Shown here piece by piece: positions 1-9,921 of a stretch of 64,000 nt of DNA. The stretch is from Albugo candida. Its lineage: Eukaryota > Oomycota > Peronosporomycetes > Albuginales > Albuginaceae. Positions within the stretch are counted from its first letter, which is position 1; every line of letters starts with the position of its first letter. The DNA lies in assembly GCA_905220665.1 (NCBI GenBank), contig CAJNAR010000168.1, forward strand, positions 620,001-684,000, in the 5' to 3' direction. The notes beneath the pieces were generated by a model. The model was given only the letters and a program-made list of their open reading frames with translations. It did not search any database and was not told the origin of the DNA. The translations under genes were made by a program, and so were the position numbers.

Positions 1-35
1 TGCTTGCTGGCTGATCTTCTGCGTTAGGTATCGTC

Positions 36-2309
36 ATGTGTATGGGAGTTTTGGTTTCAATCTATTTTCGCTATTTTTTACGACACCCAAGGATGCTCTC
101 AGTGGTATGTTTGATTGCTCAAGTTTCCGCGCTATTAGACACCACTAAAGCCGCAAGTTCTGTCTCGGAGAGGAATGCTTGGGTCCAATTTATTTTCTCC
201 TTAGGAATCACCAGCTCCACCGGCATACCATTCCCTCAATCGATGGGAGTCTTATCACTTACAAGTTTGTTATTAGTGTTTATTGCTTGGGTTCGATACG
301 CTACGGATGTTCCGACTTTTGCTTCTACTGTTGGATCCCCCGGTACATTGACAGTTGCAGTGGTGTTGTATTCGATTTTGCTGGGATTTCTGGCATGGAA
401 TTGGGAATATGAAGAACGACGTGACTTTGTGTTGACTGAAAGATTGGCAAAGGAGAATGTATTAGTGCAAATGACAATGGAAATGACGGGATGGTTTAGC
501 GGTGGGGCAACTAGTAGTAACTCGCATACGGAGGGCTCCGTTGGAGTTTTGAATGCGAACTGTCACATTGATCCAAAGGACGTACTCGTGAAGGAGGAAC
601 TGGGTCAGGGTACTTTTGGATGTGTTTACTCGGCTACGTGGAAAGAGACTCAAGTCGCTGTGAAGAAGATCATATTACAGGGAGATACTCGGGCGATTAT
701 CACGAGCTTTGGGGCTGAAGCAAGTGTGATGGCGCAGCTGAGACATCCAAATATCGTCATGTTTCTGGGTGTCATGATCCACCCTGACTTTGTCGGATTG
801 GTCATGGAATTGTGTCCTAAAGGAAGTGTTTACAGCGTCATACATAGCGAGGAAGTCAAAGTCGATTGGTCGCTGATGCTTCGAATGCTGATGGACGCAT
901 CAAGAGGAATGCACTTTTTGCATTCCAACAATTCACCAATTCTCCATCGTGATCTTAAGTCTGCAAATCTCCTTATTGACGCAGATTGGAGATGCAAAGT
1001 GTCTGACTTTGGCTTGTCCGAGCTCAAAGCTTTTCGTGGAAGTGATAGTGCCGCGATGATGAACCGGGCCTTTATAGGTTCCAGCCTTTGGATTGCCCCA
1101 GAGATATTTCGTGGAGAATCGAATACTGAAAAAAGTGACGTTTATAGCTTTGGAGTGATTCTGTATGAAGCTATCACCGGAAGCATTCCGTACTCGAATA
1201 TTGCAGTAGATGCGATCCCTTTCGTCGTTGCGGATGGAAAGCGCCCAACCGACTTTGAGGCGATTATGAATTTGGAAAACCATACTTTCTTACAAGAAAT
1301 GGTGGTACTCATGAAAAGCTGCTGGGATGCAAATCAGCTTACTCGGCCTGCCTTCGGCTCCATCATTTCCAAGATACAAAGCATTTTGATAAAGTGTGTC
1401 GCGAATGAAAAATGGGATGATTACATCATTTATCCTGACAGAAAGATTAGTCCAAGTGGATTTTTTCGAGACGATGATGGGCTTTCCGTTCGGGAGGAGG
1501 ACTTGATTTTTGAATGTGAGATTGGAAAAGGCGTTTTTGGTGTTGTTTTCAAAGGAAGCTACTTTGGAACCGCTGTAGCCATAAAAAAACTTTATGTGAG
1601 TGGCGTTCCAAAAAACGCACTGACTGAATTTGAAAAAGAGTGCGCTATCATGAGAGGTCTGCGTCATCCAAATATTGTCCTCTTCATGGGCTCATGTTCA
1701 AAGCCTCCGACGCTGTTGTTGGTGACCGAACTTTTACCGAATGGATCGTTCTTCGATATCTACCACAAATCACCTCGACCTGAGCCTTACCAGCAGCTTC
1801 GAATTGCGTACAACTTGGCATTCGACATGGCGAAAGGTTTGGCATATCTCCATAATCACAATCCTGTTGTGATTCATCGAGATTTGAAATCGCAAAATGT
1901 TCTTCTGGATGATAAAATGAAAACAAAAATAGCCGATTTTGGACTCTCAAAGTTTCGCGATGTTGGTAAAACACTATCAATTTGTGGAAGTCCATTATGG
2001 GTGGCTCCGGAAGTGCTGAGAGGCGAGAAATACGGATGTGCTTGTGATGTGTACAGCTTCTCTATCATCGTATGGGAAGCACTGGGATGGGGTGAGCCAT
2101 ATCCCGAGTTGAGTTCTAATGAAATTATGCATGGTGTCGCAGAGGATACGCTGAGGCCCGTTGTGCCAGAAGGAACTCCAGCTGCATTCGCTTATTTATT
2201 GGAAGAATGCTGGACCAAGAAACAGAACAATCGACCGTCTTTTAGTGAGCTTGTGCCTCGTCTCGAAGCGTTGGTCCGTGACTTTTCCTTACAAAGCGTT
2301 TCCTTGTAA
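36..2309 (+). CDS. Membrane-anchored tandem (dual) TKL-family protein kinase
   Basis: The 757-residue product carries two complete Ser/Thr kinase domains of the tyrosine-kinase-like group. Domain 1 (about 184-450) has the glycine loop GQGTFG, VAVKK (K210), HRDLKSAN (D306), DFG (324-326) and APE. Domain 2 (about 489-748) has GKGVFG, VAIKK (K517), HRDLKSQN (D616), DFG (634-636) and APE. Both keep every catalytic residue, so neither looks like a pseudokinase. The first 150 residues hold hydrophobic segments near 21-35, 71-86 and 105-120, which suggests a membrane anchor with cytosolic kinases. Large TKL families with tandem kinases are typical of oomycetes. The ATG at 36 follows an in-frame stop at 12-14, but a pyrimidine-rich TTAG just before it could be a 3' splice site, so an upstream exon outside the window is possible. 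The substrate is unknown. Confidence 0.88.
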   Translation: MCMGVLVSIYFRYFLRHPRMLSVVCLIAQVSALLDTTKAASSVSERNAWVQFIFSLGITSSTGIPFPQSMGVLSLTSLLLVFIAWVRYATDVPTFASTVGSPGTLTVAVVLYSILLGFLAWNWEYEERRDFVLTERLAKENVLVQMTMEMTGWFSGGATSSNSHTEGSVGVLNANCHIDPKDVLVKEELGQGTFGCVYSATWKETQVAVKKIILQGDTRAIITSFGAEASVMAQLRHPNIVMFLGVMIHPDFVGLVMELCPKGSVYSVIHSEEVKVDWSLMLRMLMDASRGMHFLHSNNSPILHRDLKSANLLIDADWRCKVSDFGLSELKAFRGSDSAAMMNRAFIGSSLWIAPEIFRGESNTEKSDVYSFGVILYEAITGSIPYSNIAVDAIPFVVADGKRPTDFEAIMNLENHTFLQEMVVLMKSCWDANQLTRPAFGSIISKIQSILIKCVANEKWDDYIIYPDRKISPSGFFRDDDGLSVREEDLIFECEIGKGVFGVVFKGSYFGTAVAIKKLYVSGVPKNALTEFEKECAIMRGLRHPNIVLFMGSCSKPPTLLLVTELLPNGSFFDIYHKSPRPEPYQQLRIAYNLAFDMAKGLAYLHNHNPVVIHRDLKSQNVLLDDKMKTKIADFGLSKFRDVGKTLSICGSPLWVAPEVLRGEKYGCACDVYSFSIIVWEALGWGEPYPELSSNEIMHGVAEDTLRPVVPEGTPAAFAYLLEECWTKKQNNRPSFSELVPRLEALVRDFSLQSVSL

Positions 2310-2629
2310 GGAAAAAATGTATCACAACGGCTAAGTGTGCATAGAGGGTTCGGAAGACGCAATAATGGTCGATAGGAACACTCATCAAAGTTTCGTCTGG
2401 GATACAACGTCAGATGAATGGAGAGATTGTGCACGGAAGGTGTATCTATCTACAATATAAGTGAGACGAATTTGTGGAGTCCGTGCTATAGACTGCTAGT
2501 GATGAACACATGCAAGAGCTACTAATCGTCAGAATAGTTTTCGGTACCTCGTGATTTATTCTCGTGAGGATTTAGGCTTCATGGGATCAATTTATAGGTT
2601 CCAACACTTGTTAGACGCCTCTACTCAGG
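2310..2629. other. Intergenic, 3' flank of the kinase gene
   Basis: No convincing coding frame on either strand. Presumably 3' UTR and spacer. Confidence 0.5.
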
Positions 2630-3117
2630 ATGCACTCATATTGCTTCCGAGATCAGGATGCAATGTTATGGACAAGTAACTCGCGTCATCAAGCGCAAGT
2701 TTTGTTTGGCATTGTATCTCATATCGTGATGATGTCGACGATCGCTGGGTTCTACAGCTCTGATTCCCAGTCAATTTGTCATTGTGCCCAAAAAGACCCT
2801 CGGTGTACGTCACAAAGTTTTCATTAGTTATGCACCGCCACCTGAAGTACAAATTGCGGAAATTACAAGAGTTCCATTTGTTGTGAATGGGAAACAGATC
2901 ATAAGTTTTACGGAACAACCAAGCGTCAGCGATCCATAATGCTGTATTCGAGGAAGAATGTGATGGTGGTATGCGAATTTAGGATGAATACTACCGGCCA
3001 CAAACCCTCGTACCTGTATTCGACGTCACATTTGTTAATGCAAGCGCTCTTCCTATTGATCGTTCAAGTGGAGCAGGTTACTTTGTCTGGGTTAGATGCT
3101 GAGTTTGATGCACTGTA
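2630..3117 (+). pseudogene. Decayed coding remnant of unknown family
   Basis: Short stretches read as protein but are split between frames. One runs from about 2780 to 2937 (with KVFISYAPPPEVQIAEITRV) and ends in TAA. Another, in a different frame, runs from about 2990 to 3100 (with PVFDVTFVNASALPIDRS). No start codon, complete domain or splice pattern joins them. The 3' end overlaps the start of the duplicated block upstream of the secreted gene. I do not recognise the family. It could also be chance open frame. Confidence 0.25.
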
Positions 3118-3846
3118 ATAGACTGCGCTCAACAGTATAGAACTGCTTAGAACATTTAATGTACAACAAGCAAGCAAGGTCATACAAATCTGGTGCATAG
3201 TCACATTAGTATTTCTGGCTTAATCACATCATAAGACAACTATATTAGTCCATCCACTGCGCATCTAATTATTTGTGTTTTGTCCAATTTGGCTTTCATG
3301 CAGGTCTTTGTACGCCATTTCCAAATACTCAAGTGCTTCGAATTTTTTATACAAGGGAAACACACACATGTAAATGCTTATACTTGAATGAACACTTTTA
3401 GCTTTGTGAGAAATCATCCTCCAATTATTATTTATCATTCAGTGTTGTCATTTGTTTTGATTCCCTTAGTTATTCATATGCTTTATCACCGACGCTTTGA
3501 TGCAGCACATGACTCGAGTTTAGAGAATAGGCAGCACTGTGCTCACGGCTCACTTATTCACCAGTTAAAATTCAGTGAAGATCTTCTCCCATGGTACAAC
3601 TCTATAAAAGTATCGGTAAAATTTGATGGTTGCTAGAAGTCTCACAATCCATTTCTACACGTTATGCTAATTCAACAAATTTTAAGCGTGATTCTGATCC
3701 ATTTTTCTATGTGTATTGCCAATGGTCCGTATCAGGAAGTAATAACCACAATCAGCACCACAATCAACAATCGAAAGACATCTAAAATGAATTGCCAAGA
3801 CTGCCTTCTATCTAGCGGGAGTGCCTCTCGGGCTATACTGCTGCGA
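3067..3846 (+). repeat. Duplicated block, copy 1: upstream region and 5' end of a secreted-protein gene
   Basis: This segment is homologous to 63,198-64,000 in the same orientation. Shared landmarks include ACAAGCAAGCAAGGTCAT (3164 and 63,294), AATCACATCAT (3222 and 63,350), CACACATGT, and the run just before each start codon. Homology continues into the coding region. The copies differ by many substitutions and small indels, so the duplication is not very recent. The window ends before the far boundary of copy 2. Confidence 0.85.
3600..3663 (+). promoter_or_regulatory. Putative core promoter of the first CCG-like gene
   Basis: A TATA-like TATAAAA lies at 3603-3609. The sequence TCACAATCCATTTCTACACG lies immediately before the ATG. 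The second element is nearly unchanged in front of the paralogue at 63,823 (TCACGATTTATTTTTACACG) and resembles the oomycete initiator pattern with a CATTT core. The TATA-like element is not conserved in copy 2. Function is inferred from conservation and position. Confidence 0.4.
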
Positions 3847-5358
3847 TCGCATGTAGAAAAATATAATACTGAAGTTGCGATATTTAAATTCACTGCCCCA
3901 AGATATGGTTTGGTACTAATCGAGCAATACTGTAAGATACGTTCAGAATGTGGTGAATTTGAAGTTCATGAACCTTATCGTTTGGATGATCACTCAATCA
4001 TTCAAAAAAACGGGCTCCCAATGTCAATGCTATGCCTTGCCCAGACTTCGAGAAGTGCGCGATGCAGAGCCTGCTTGAAAGAAGTCAGTGATTCAGCATA
4101 TTTGGGAAATTTTGTAGCGTCAGGATCAGAATCAGAAAGATTCGTTTCGCTGAGAATTCTCTTCACATCAAGAAAAGCTACGGATATAATCGCGTTATGC
4201 AGTGCGTCGCAAGCTTGTGCCGGATCAACTGTGCACCTACCGAGAGACATATGCGTTCATCTGGTTCCCGAATATTTAAAGTCCCATGTTACATCGCACG
4301 AAGAAGGTACGATCACTCCGGCAGCTCGCAACACAGCAAAACCAATGAAATCTCTACAAAATCAGATCAGGTCTACTAATCGCGAGCGCCGGTGTTTTGA
4401 ACTTTCTCACACTAATATGGAAGAGGTGCGTAAGTGTCTGCACTCGCTTGCGATAGCCAGCAAGGGGCTTGCTGTTATGCTCCATCAGGACTTAAAAATA
4501 AAATACGCTTACACTTATGGAGACATACCTAAAGACCTCGAAAAACATTGTGGTAAACCAATTCTTGAGGTAGACATAAGTATTTGTAATGCGCGCAATG
4601 CTCACCATTACGACACATTTCCCATCAGCAATCAAATTTCTGTTTATTCGGATACGGGTGCATCAATAGAGCAAGCAAATGGGAAAATCAAGTACACCAG
4701 TGAATGCGTTTGGGAACAACACAATCCTTCATCTACTGATTGCGAATCATGCATCGCTTTTCTTGACGTCTCAGCAAAACAAACTACACAGCTCTCAAAG
4801 TCGACATCTTTGACTGCTCTCAGTAGCGCCTTTGAAAAAAGAAAACTCGCCAGTTGCATCTCTCAAAAAAAGCATTCTAGCTGTGATCAACTCGTGTTTG
4901 TGCCAAATTTCATGTGTGGTCATGAGTTAAAATACAATATTTTTGACCAGGAGCGACAGCAAGGTACCACATACTCAAGACTATATGATTCAGTCGGTTC
5001 TAGTTCCAATCCACGCAATTCCCCTTATGAATACCTCGAATCATCTCGAGGATCGATTCTTTTGTTTGGCACGCAAATCGGCAAGTTTCAAACTCTAGCG
5101 TTGGTCCAATTCCAGAGTTCAGATGCCCAGGCGTGTCTGGAATCTCTTGCACTGAAGTACAATGTTTTCGTAATTTCGCTCATCAACCAGTACGTCTGGA
5201 TGCACCATGAACCCGACCAATCCTTGAGTAATGTTGGTTCGTGCACAAATCTTGCCATACTCGGTACCTTGGAACCTGATCTCGACATGTTGCGAGCAAT
5301 ATCGGCTGAAGATGTGAAGATACGTTTCTCTCTCGAAAGATCCGATACGACTGCATAG
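3664..5358 (+). CDS. Secreted CCG-like cysteine-rich protein, candidate effector
   Basis: The 564-residue single-exon product begins with a signal peptide (hydrophobic 4-19, likely cleavage near 20-22). A Cys-x2-Cys-x4-Gly motif follows at C44, C47, G52, inside CQDCLLSSG. Albugo CCG proteins are secreted candidate effectors defined by a short Cys-x2-Cys...Gly motif after the signal peptide, and this protein fits apart from one residue of spacing. A repeated cysteine pattern appears twice further on: C124-x9-C134-x2-C137 and C348-x11-C360-x2-C363. No transmembrane segment follows the signal peptide and no enzymatic domain is recognised. A paralogue starts at 63,823. Secretion is well supported by sequence. 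A role in host manipulation is inference from family resemblance. Confidence 0.8.
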   Translation: MLIQQILSVILIHFSMCIANGPYQEVITTISTTINNRKTSKMNCQDCLLSSGSASRAILLRSHVEKYNTEVAIFKFTAPRYGLVLIEQYCKIRSECGEFEVHEPYRLDDHSIIQKNGLPMSMLCLAQTSRSARCRACLKEVSDSAYLGNFVASGSESERFVSLRILFTSRKATDIIALCSASQACAGSTVHLPRDICVHLVPEYLKSHVTSHEEGTITPAARNTAKPMKSLQNQIRSTNRERRCFELSHTNMEEVRKCLHSLAIASKGLAVMLHQDLKIKYAYTYGDIPKDLEKHCGKPILEVDISICNARNAHHYDTFPISNQISVYSDTGASIEQANGKIKYTSECVWEQHNPSSTDCESCIAFLDVSAKQTTQLSKSTSLTALSSAFEKRKLASCISQKKHSSCDQLVFVPNFMCGHELKYNIFDQERQQGTTYSRLYDSVGSSSNPRNSPYEYLESSRGSILLFGTQIGKFQTLALVQFQSSDAQACLESLALKYNVFVISLINQYVWMHHEPDQSLSNVGSCTNLAILGTLEPDLDMLRAISAEDVKIRFSLERSDTTA

Positions 5359-5776
5359 AAAGCGTCACTGAAAATGGGAAACGTATAAATGACAGCATAT
5401 GAACGTTTAGTGTAATACAGTGTTTGCACTTTGCCAATTTCCCATCTACTTTCTGTTTGTCCTTCCGTTACCGCGAGGAAGTCTACTTGACATGGAAGTT
5501 CTTATGCGGTGAGACTTCTTACACCGTGTTGGTGTGCAGGTGTGTTCACGTTGTCAGAGAAAAAAACATAGAACTAGTCTGAGAACAATAGCGAGTTGTA
5601 GGTAATTTAATCGAGCCGATCCCTTGCTTCCACAATTGACAAGAGTGCGGTTTGCACTGCTCGGGCTTCAGGGTGGTTCATTTAAAGAAATATATACACA
5701 TTTACGTAGAAATAAATATGCAATTATAAAGTGCTGCTTGCTTCAAGCTCATCACATGCATGCAAGCAATGTCACG
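5359..5776. other. Intergenic; nothing recognised
   Basis: 3' flank of the secreted gene. No coding frame or repeat that I can support. Confidence 0.5.
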
Positions 5777-6234
5777 ATGTCAACGAGGATGCACTCATTC
5801 CTGTTCGTCATTGTCGCATGTGCGCAGTCCGCAATGTGATTATTTTCTGTGTGATTGCGTCGCTATCGACCGTAGCCATCTCACACAATTTAGGTCTCAC
5901 GTCGGACCGTGATCCCGTGATGGTATTTTAATACACTGATGCAAATTTTGAGCGGAATTTCGAGAGAATTTCCGATTTACGTTTAGTGGAAAAGCCTCCT
6001 CGGTTGCTGTGATCGGTACATAATGTAATCATACGGACTTCCAGTGCGGTAGCTGACAGCAACTTATCTGCTTCTGTTTGTAAGTATTCCGCCAGCCAAG
6101 TTCCGGATTTATCAAGTAGAGGGAAGAATTTTAAGCAGAGTAAATCTGACTTGAGACAAGTTATATCGACAAGAAGTCACATCAAACTGAAGCATTCTGA
6201 CTCATTTGATATGAACGCGCGGTAAAGTAAATGT
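5777..6234 (+). pseudogene. Possible broken secreted-protein gene
   Basis: An ATG at 5777 (second ATG at 5789) opens a 20-residue leader with a hydrophobic core, FLFVIVACA, that looks like a signal peptide, but TGA follows at once. A different frame then stays open for most of about 5940-6230 apart from two stops and has protein-like composition rich in Ser, Lys and Arg. This fits a secreted protein broken by frameshift and nonsense changes, perhaps the front of the coiled-coil remnant that follows. An unseen intron is an alternative. Confidence 0.3.
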
Positions 6235-6299
6235 ATTCAGTGCGGCATGCAACGTCATCCACCTTTGATCTTGTTTTAGTCAGCGTGAGCACGTTCAAG

Positions 6300-9217
6300 G
6301 AGAAAAGTTAGATGGTTTTGTAAGTACAAGCCAGATCTTGGTGCCGTTGGGGATCTACACAAAATACCTCGTAGCTTATTTCGTAGGTGCAAAGCTGTGT
6401 GCCTCAGCATGTTCAATGGACCGCCTTCGTCGAACACTAGAAAGAGACGCTTGCAAAAGAGACGAAGTGCATAAGCGACAATGGTATAGCACTCTTCTAA
6501 TGCAATCGGACGAACTAGACCGTTTGAATTCTGAAACAACATCTATCAGTCATGCAGTCCATGCTTTGAACCGAAAGCAAGATTAATTAAACCATGAACT
6601 TAACAATTTGCAAGCGCAAATCAATGAATTCTACTCTTTCTGCGAGAAAGATGCAGCATGGAGGCAACTCCAACAGAAAAGATTGCTTGAGGTGCAACAG
6701 ATGGTCGCTTCGGCTTTAAAGTAAAGTTACAAGCGATCGACCACCGCCAAACTCAACAAACTAGCGAATTGGCGCAGTGAAGCACTACTTGTCCCTCTCG
6801 CTTGATTCAGTCATGGGCAACGTCAACAAACTTCAGTGCTTTGATATGGTCAATTTACGAAAGGAGCTGTCAGACTTTGAGTCTTATTGCATGAAGCAAG
6901 GCACTACAGTAGGGAATCAACCGGAGAGAAGGAATAAGTTGAAGGTTTATGAAGACCTGGATAAGTTAAGCAAGGAAATTAGCAGTGCATGCCAAAGATC
7001 GGCCTTCAACCAGATTGAGGTACTTAAAGCTAAATGAGCTGGTACTATAAATTTTCAAGCTCTATCGTCATATTCACGACCAGATCAGGAGCGAAGCTAC
7101 TGGCGGAGAGATCAGAAAAGATGCATGGATTACATCGATGCTGAACGTCAAGAAATATACGCATCAGTGGCCTGGCAGATGCAAGAAATGAGCAAAGAGG
7201 TATTGCGGATGTGAAGGATTGTGTGACGGAAACTTTCGTCAAAAACATGAATAATGATGATATTCAATCTCATTTTGCTTCATCGATGGCTTCTCTCACT
7301 GAGAGATGTCCCAGTTTAGAAGCTCGAGCAGATTCTATATCAAGAGAACTGAATTGAGAATTTTGTGGCATGAAACACAATTCGATTCACTAGAGCAGCA
7401 ATCGTGAAGTAAGGATGTCAAGCTTTAGTTCGAGGCTCTTCGGAAGACTTATGAATTAGGTATAAGCCAAGCTTTAGAGAGATGGATTGTTAAAAGACTC
7501 GCAGAGTCTGCGATGATCGTAATACTATCACGTAACATATTTAAACGCAAAGAGAAATACTTCCTAGCTCGGTTCTAGTACCTCTGTACAACGTGAAACG
7601 GCTGATGTTGAGTCGATTTTGCATCTGCTTCAAGCACATTATCAGTTCCCTTTGCAATTTTAGCTAGCAAGACGTATCGTTGCATGTAGTCAGCCTGATC
7701 GATTAACCTTAGTGTCGAAGATACGAATGCTTCCACGGAGTTCCTTATCTCGTTACGAAAGGATCCGAGCGCATCCAAGGACCATTTTAAAGAGTCGTCA
7801 GAAAAAAGGATAGCGGGACTCGATGTCGATAAAACTACTCAAAGAAATTGGCAAACGATACTTCTATTCACTCAGTATGGACACACGAATCTATTACGAG
7901 ATGTGGGGTACCGAATCAAGAGATATTTTTGAGCGAAGTACAGACTGAAGCCAATACTGCACAAATCCACTTCCCTATAAGGCGGAACGAGTCCGAGGGC
8001 TTGACCAAATTCCAGGAAGAGTACATTATATTTGAGGAACGTCTTACGTATTTGCGCTCGAAGACTTACCGGCAGAATACATGACAATGAGCGTCCAACC
8101 ATTGATCATTTGCTAGTTCCTTTATTCAAACAAGGTCATTCGGCTACTTAGCATGACTTTATCGATAAATCACACTATGATCCTATGACCACACCGAGAG
8201 CTGCGGATATAAATCTTCAGTGAGAAAAAAAAGAAACTATTTCTGCAAACCGACATCCAGCCGCATTCTGATACGGAAAGATTTAGAGTTGAACATGCTG
8301 AAGCTCTACAGCATCACCTTTCTAAAAAAAGCGACGGAATCAGCCAAAAATTTGCATGAAATTACAGCACTGCATTGGAGTGTGCAGAATCCCGGGTCGA
8401 TCAATGAACATTACAAGAATTTCGCTCTTGCTGATTATCGATATATGTCCGGTAATATGGAAGACGAGGTGACCTGTGGATTGCTTCCGAAGCAATGTTC
8501 GCATTGTACAAAAGACACAAGGTATTGCTAGGACTCAATCCACATCGATTAGAGCATTGTTTTTTTTGGCACTCAGGCTCGCGGGCTATATCAAAATCTG
8601 CGAATACAGGATTGTACCATGCATTTTCAAATGCGGCGCCAAGGTTCTACGGCGCGATTTGGCAAAGCATCTTTCTTGGCACAAATCAAAGCATGTGCTC
8701 CAGTTGTATCCGTGCATCTTGTAGGTTATATGGAGATTTTGCAATAAGAATGATGGTGCTGCAAATCAATGTACGATGTACGAGGATCATTCTATGGTCA
8801 TCATGGCACAATGTAAGGAATCCATATGCTTGCTGCGAGGAGAAGCCATCAAATTGTCAATACCGCAACGTCAGCGTTGATAAAGAAGAAATGGCCGGTC
8901 ATTGAGGTAGCGATCTCATCAGAAAATAGTTGCGCTATCAGTACGATCTTGTAAGATAGATAGATTGCTTGTCGTTCCGTATACACGGCGCCCAGGTGAA
9001 AGCGCACAATCGCTCGCTAAAGATCAGCTTGCGCATTAATACTCACATCGATATGAAAAATACTGAATTGAATCGTGATCATCAGCAAGTCGTGAATGGT
9101 TTTGACTGTATCGGACGTGTTTGGAGCGCACCAACTACAAAACTACGAATTCTCGTATATATTTGGGCGCATTTTATTGAGCTTTGCGAAGAAAGCTCAC
9201 TTGTTGCGCTCTCGTAA
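6300..9217 (+). pseudogene. Decayed coiled-coil protein gene with a possible TRAF-type zinc-finger piece
   Basis: About 2.9 kb in which protein-like, charged, helical fragments follow each other on the plus strand in changing frames, interrupted by many stops. Clear pieces are about 6415-6585 (MDRLRRTLERDACKRDEVHK), 6600-6723, 6777-7037, 7060-7215, 7848-8084 and 8220-8520. Heptad-like Leu/Glu/Lys/Gln patterns dominate the first part. Near 8590-8700 one frame reads C-x6-C-x3-CG...H, resembling the start of a TRAF-type zinc finger. An overlapping frame reads a different cysteine-poor protein, so this assignment is weak. No set of introns restores a continuous frame by eye. I read it as a dead gene. 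Confidence 0.5.
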
Positions 9218-9588
9218 GTCATTTTTGTTTCATATACAGCAGCAATTCCCGAGGCTTCATACCCGACGATGCCTCATTTGTCCACAATTTTACGAAAGCT
9301 AGCTAGGTATGATGATGTGAGGAATAACTGATAAAATCGATTGTGTCGATCGACTTGGACTCCACCGACGACAGCGTTGAGTTGATAAAACTGAGAATGA
9401 CCAGTGATCAACGAGTTCAAGTAGAATGCAACAGCCGAATGCAGCTTTCTTATTTGACCCTATTAGTAGTCTCATTCAGCGCAGCAATAATCCACCACTA
9501 GTGCGAAACGTTTGGAGCATTACGACAGCACGTGCCGACTTAGTGTTTACTTACTTGTTCCCCACAGAATAAGGTTTAGAGACGTAAT
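9218..9588. other. Upstream region of the small membrane-protein gene
   Basis: No supported gene. One frame between about 9343 and 9511 gives roughly 50 residues ending in a hydrophobic stretch, without further support. CCCACAG at about 9561-9567 could be a splice acceptor in the 5' UTR of the next gene. Confidence 0.4.
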
Positions 9589-9921
9589 ATGAGACTCCTT
9601 CGGTCGTTGCAGGAACGCCATGAGCGGTTGAAAAACGCAATTCATGGAACTCGCATTCCACTGTCCAGGAATGGTCGACTGTTTATGGGTGCTTTCTACT
9701 TTTCGGCGCCTGTAGTGGCTGGTTATTATGTCATGCAATGGGCGCAGCATAAAGCAGAAACAAATCCAGACTTGCAGGTGCCCAACCTTACAAATGTCGT
9801 TTATACGTGCTCTAATAATGTAAAGTAGGCGCGCCACTCTGAAGTCGGCTCTACTCCAATTAGTCGTTCTGTGAAAGCGCAGAATGATCAGCTACGACAG
9901 ATTCTGCATGCAAAAAAATAA
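9589..9921 (+). CDS. Small single-pass membrane protein, two exons (possibly mitochondrial)
   Basis: Exon 1 is 9589-9777 and exon 2 is 9829-9921, giving 93 residues. The 51-nt intron (9778-9828) has donor CAG|GTGCCC, a branch-like TCTAAT and acceptor AAGTAG. The join keeps the frame (PDLQ|ARHSEV) and adds a charged tail ending HAKK before TAA. The N-terminus is basic and amphipathic (several Arg and Lys in the first 28 residues, no acidic presequence). One transmembrane helix follows at about 31-50. This layout suits a small inner mitochondrial membrane assembly factor or respiratory-complex subunit, but I cannot name the family. Without splicing, the frame runs through the intron and ends at a TAG that is also the splice acceptor, so an intron-retained isoform of 79 residues is possible. 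Confidence 0.6.
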
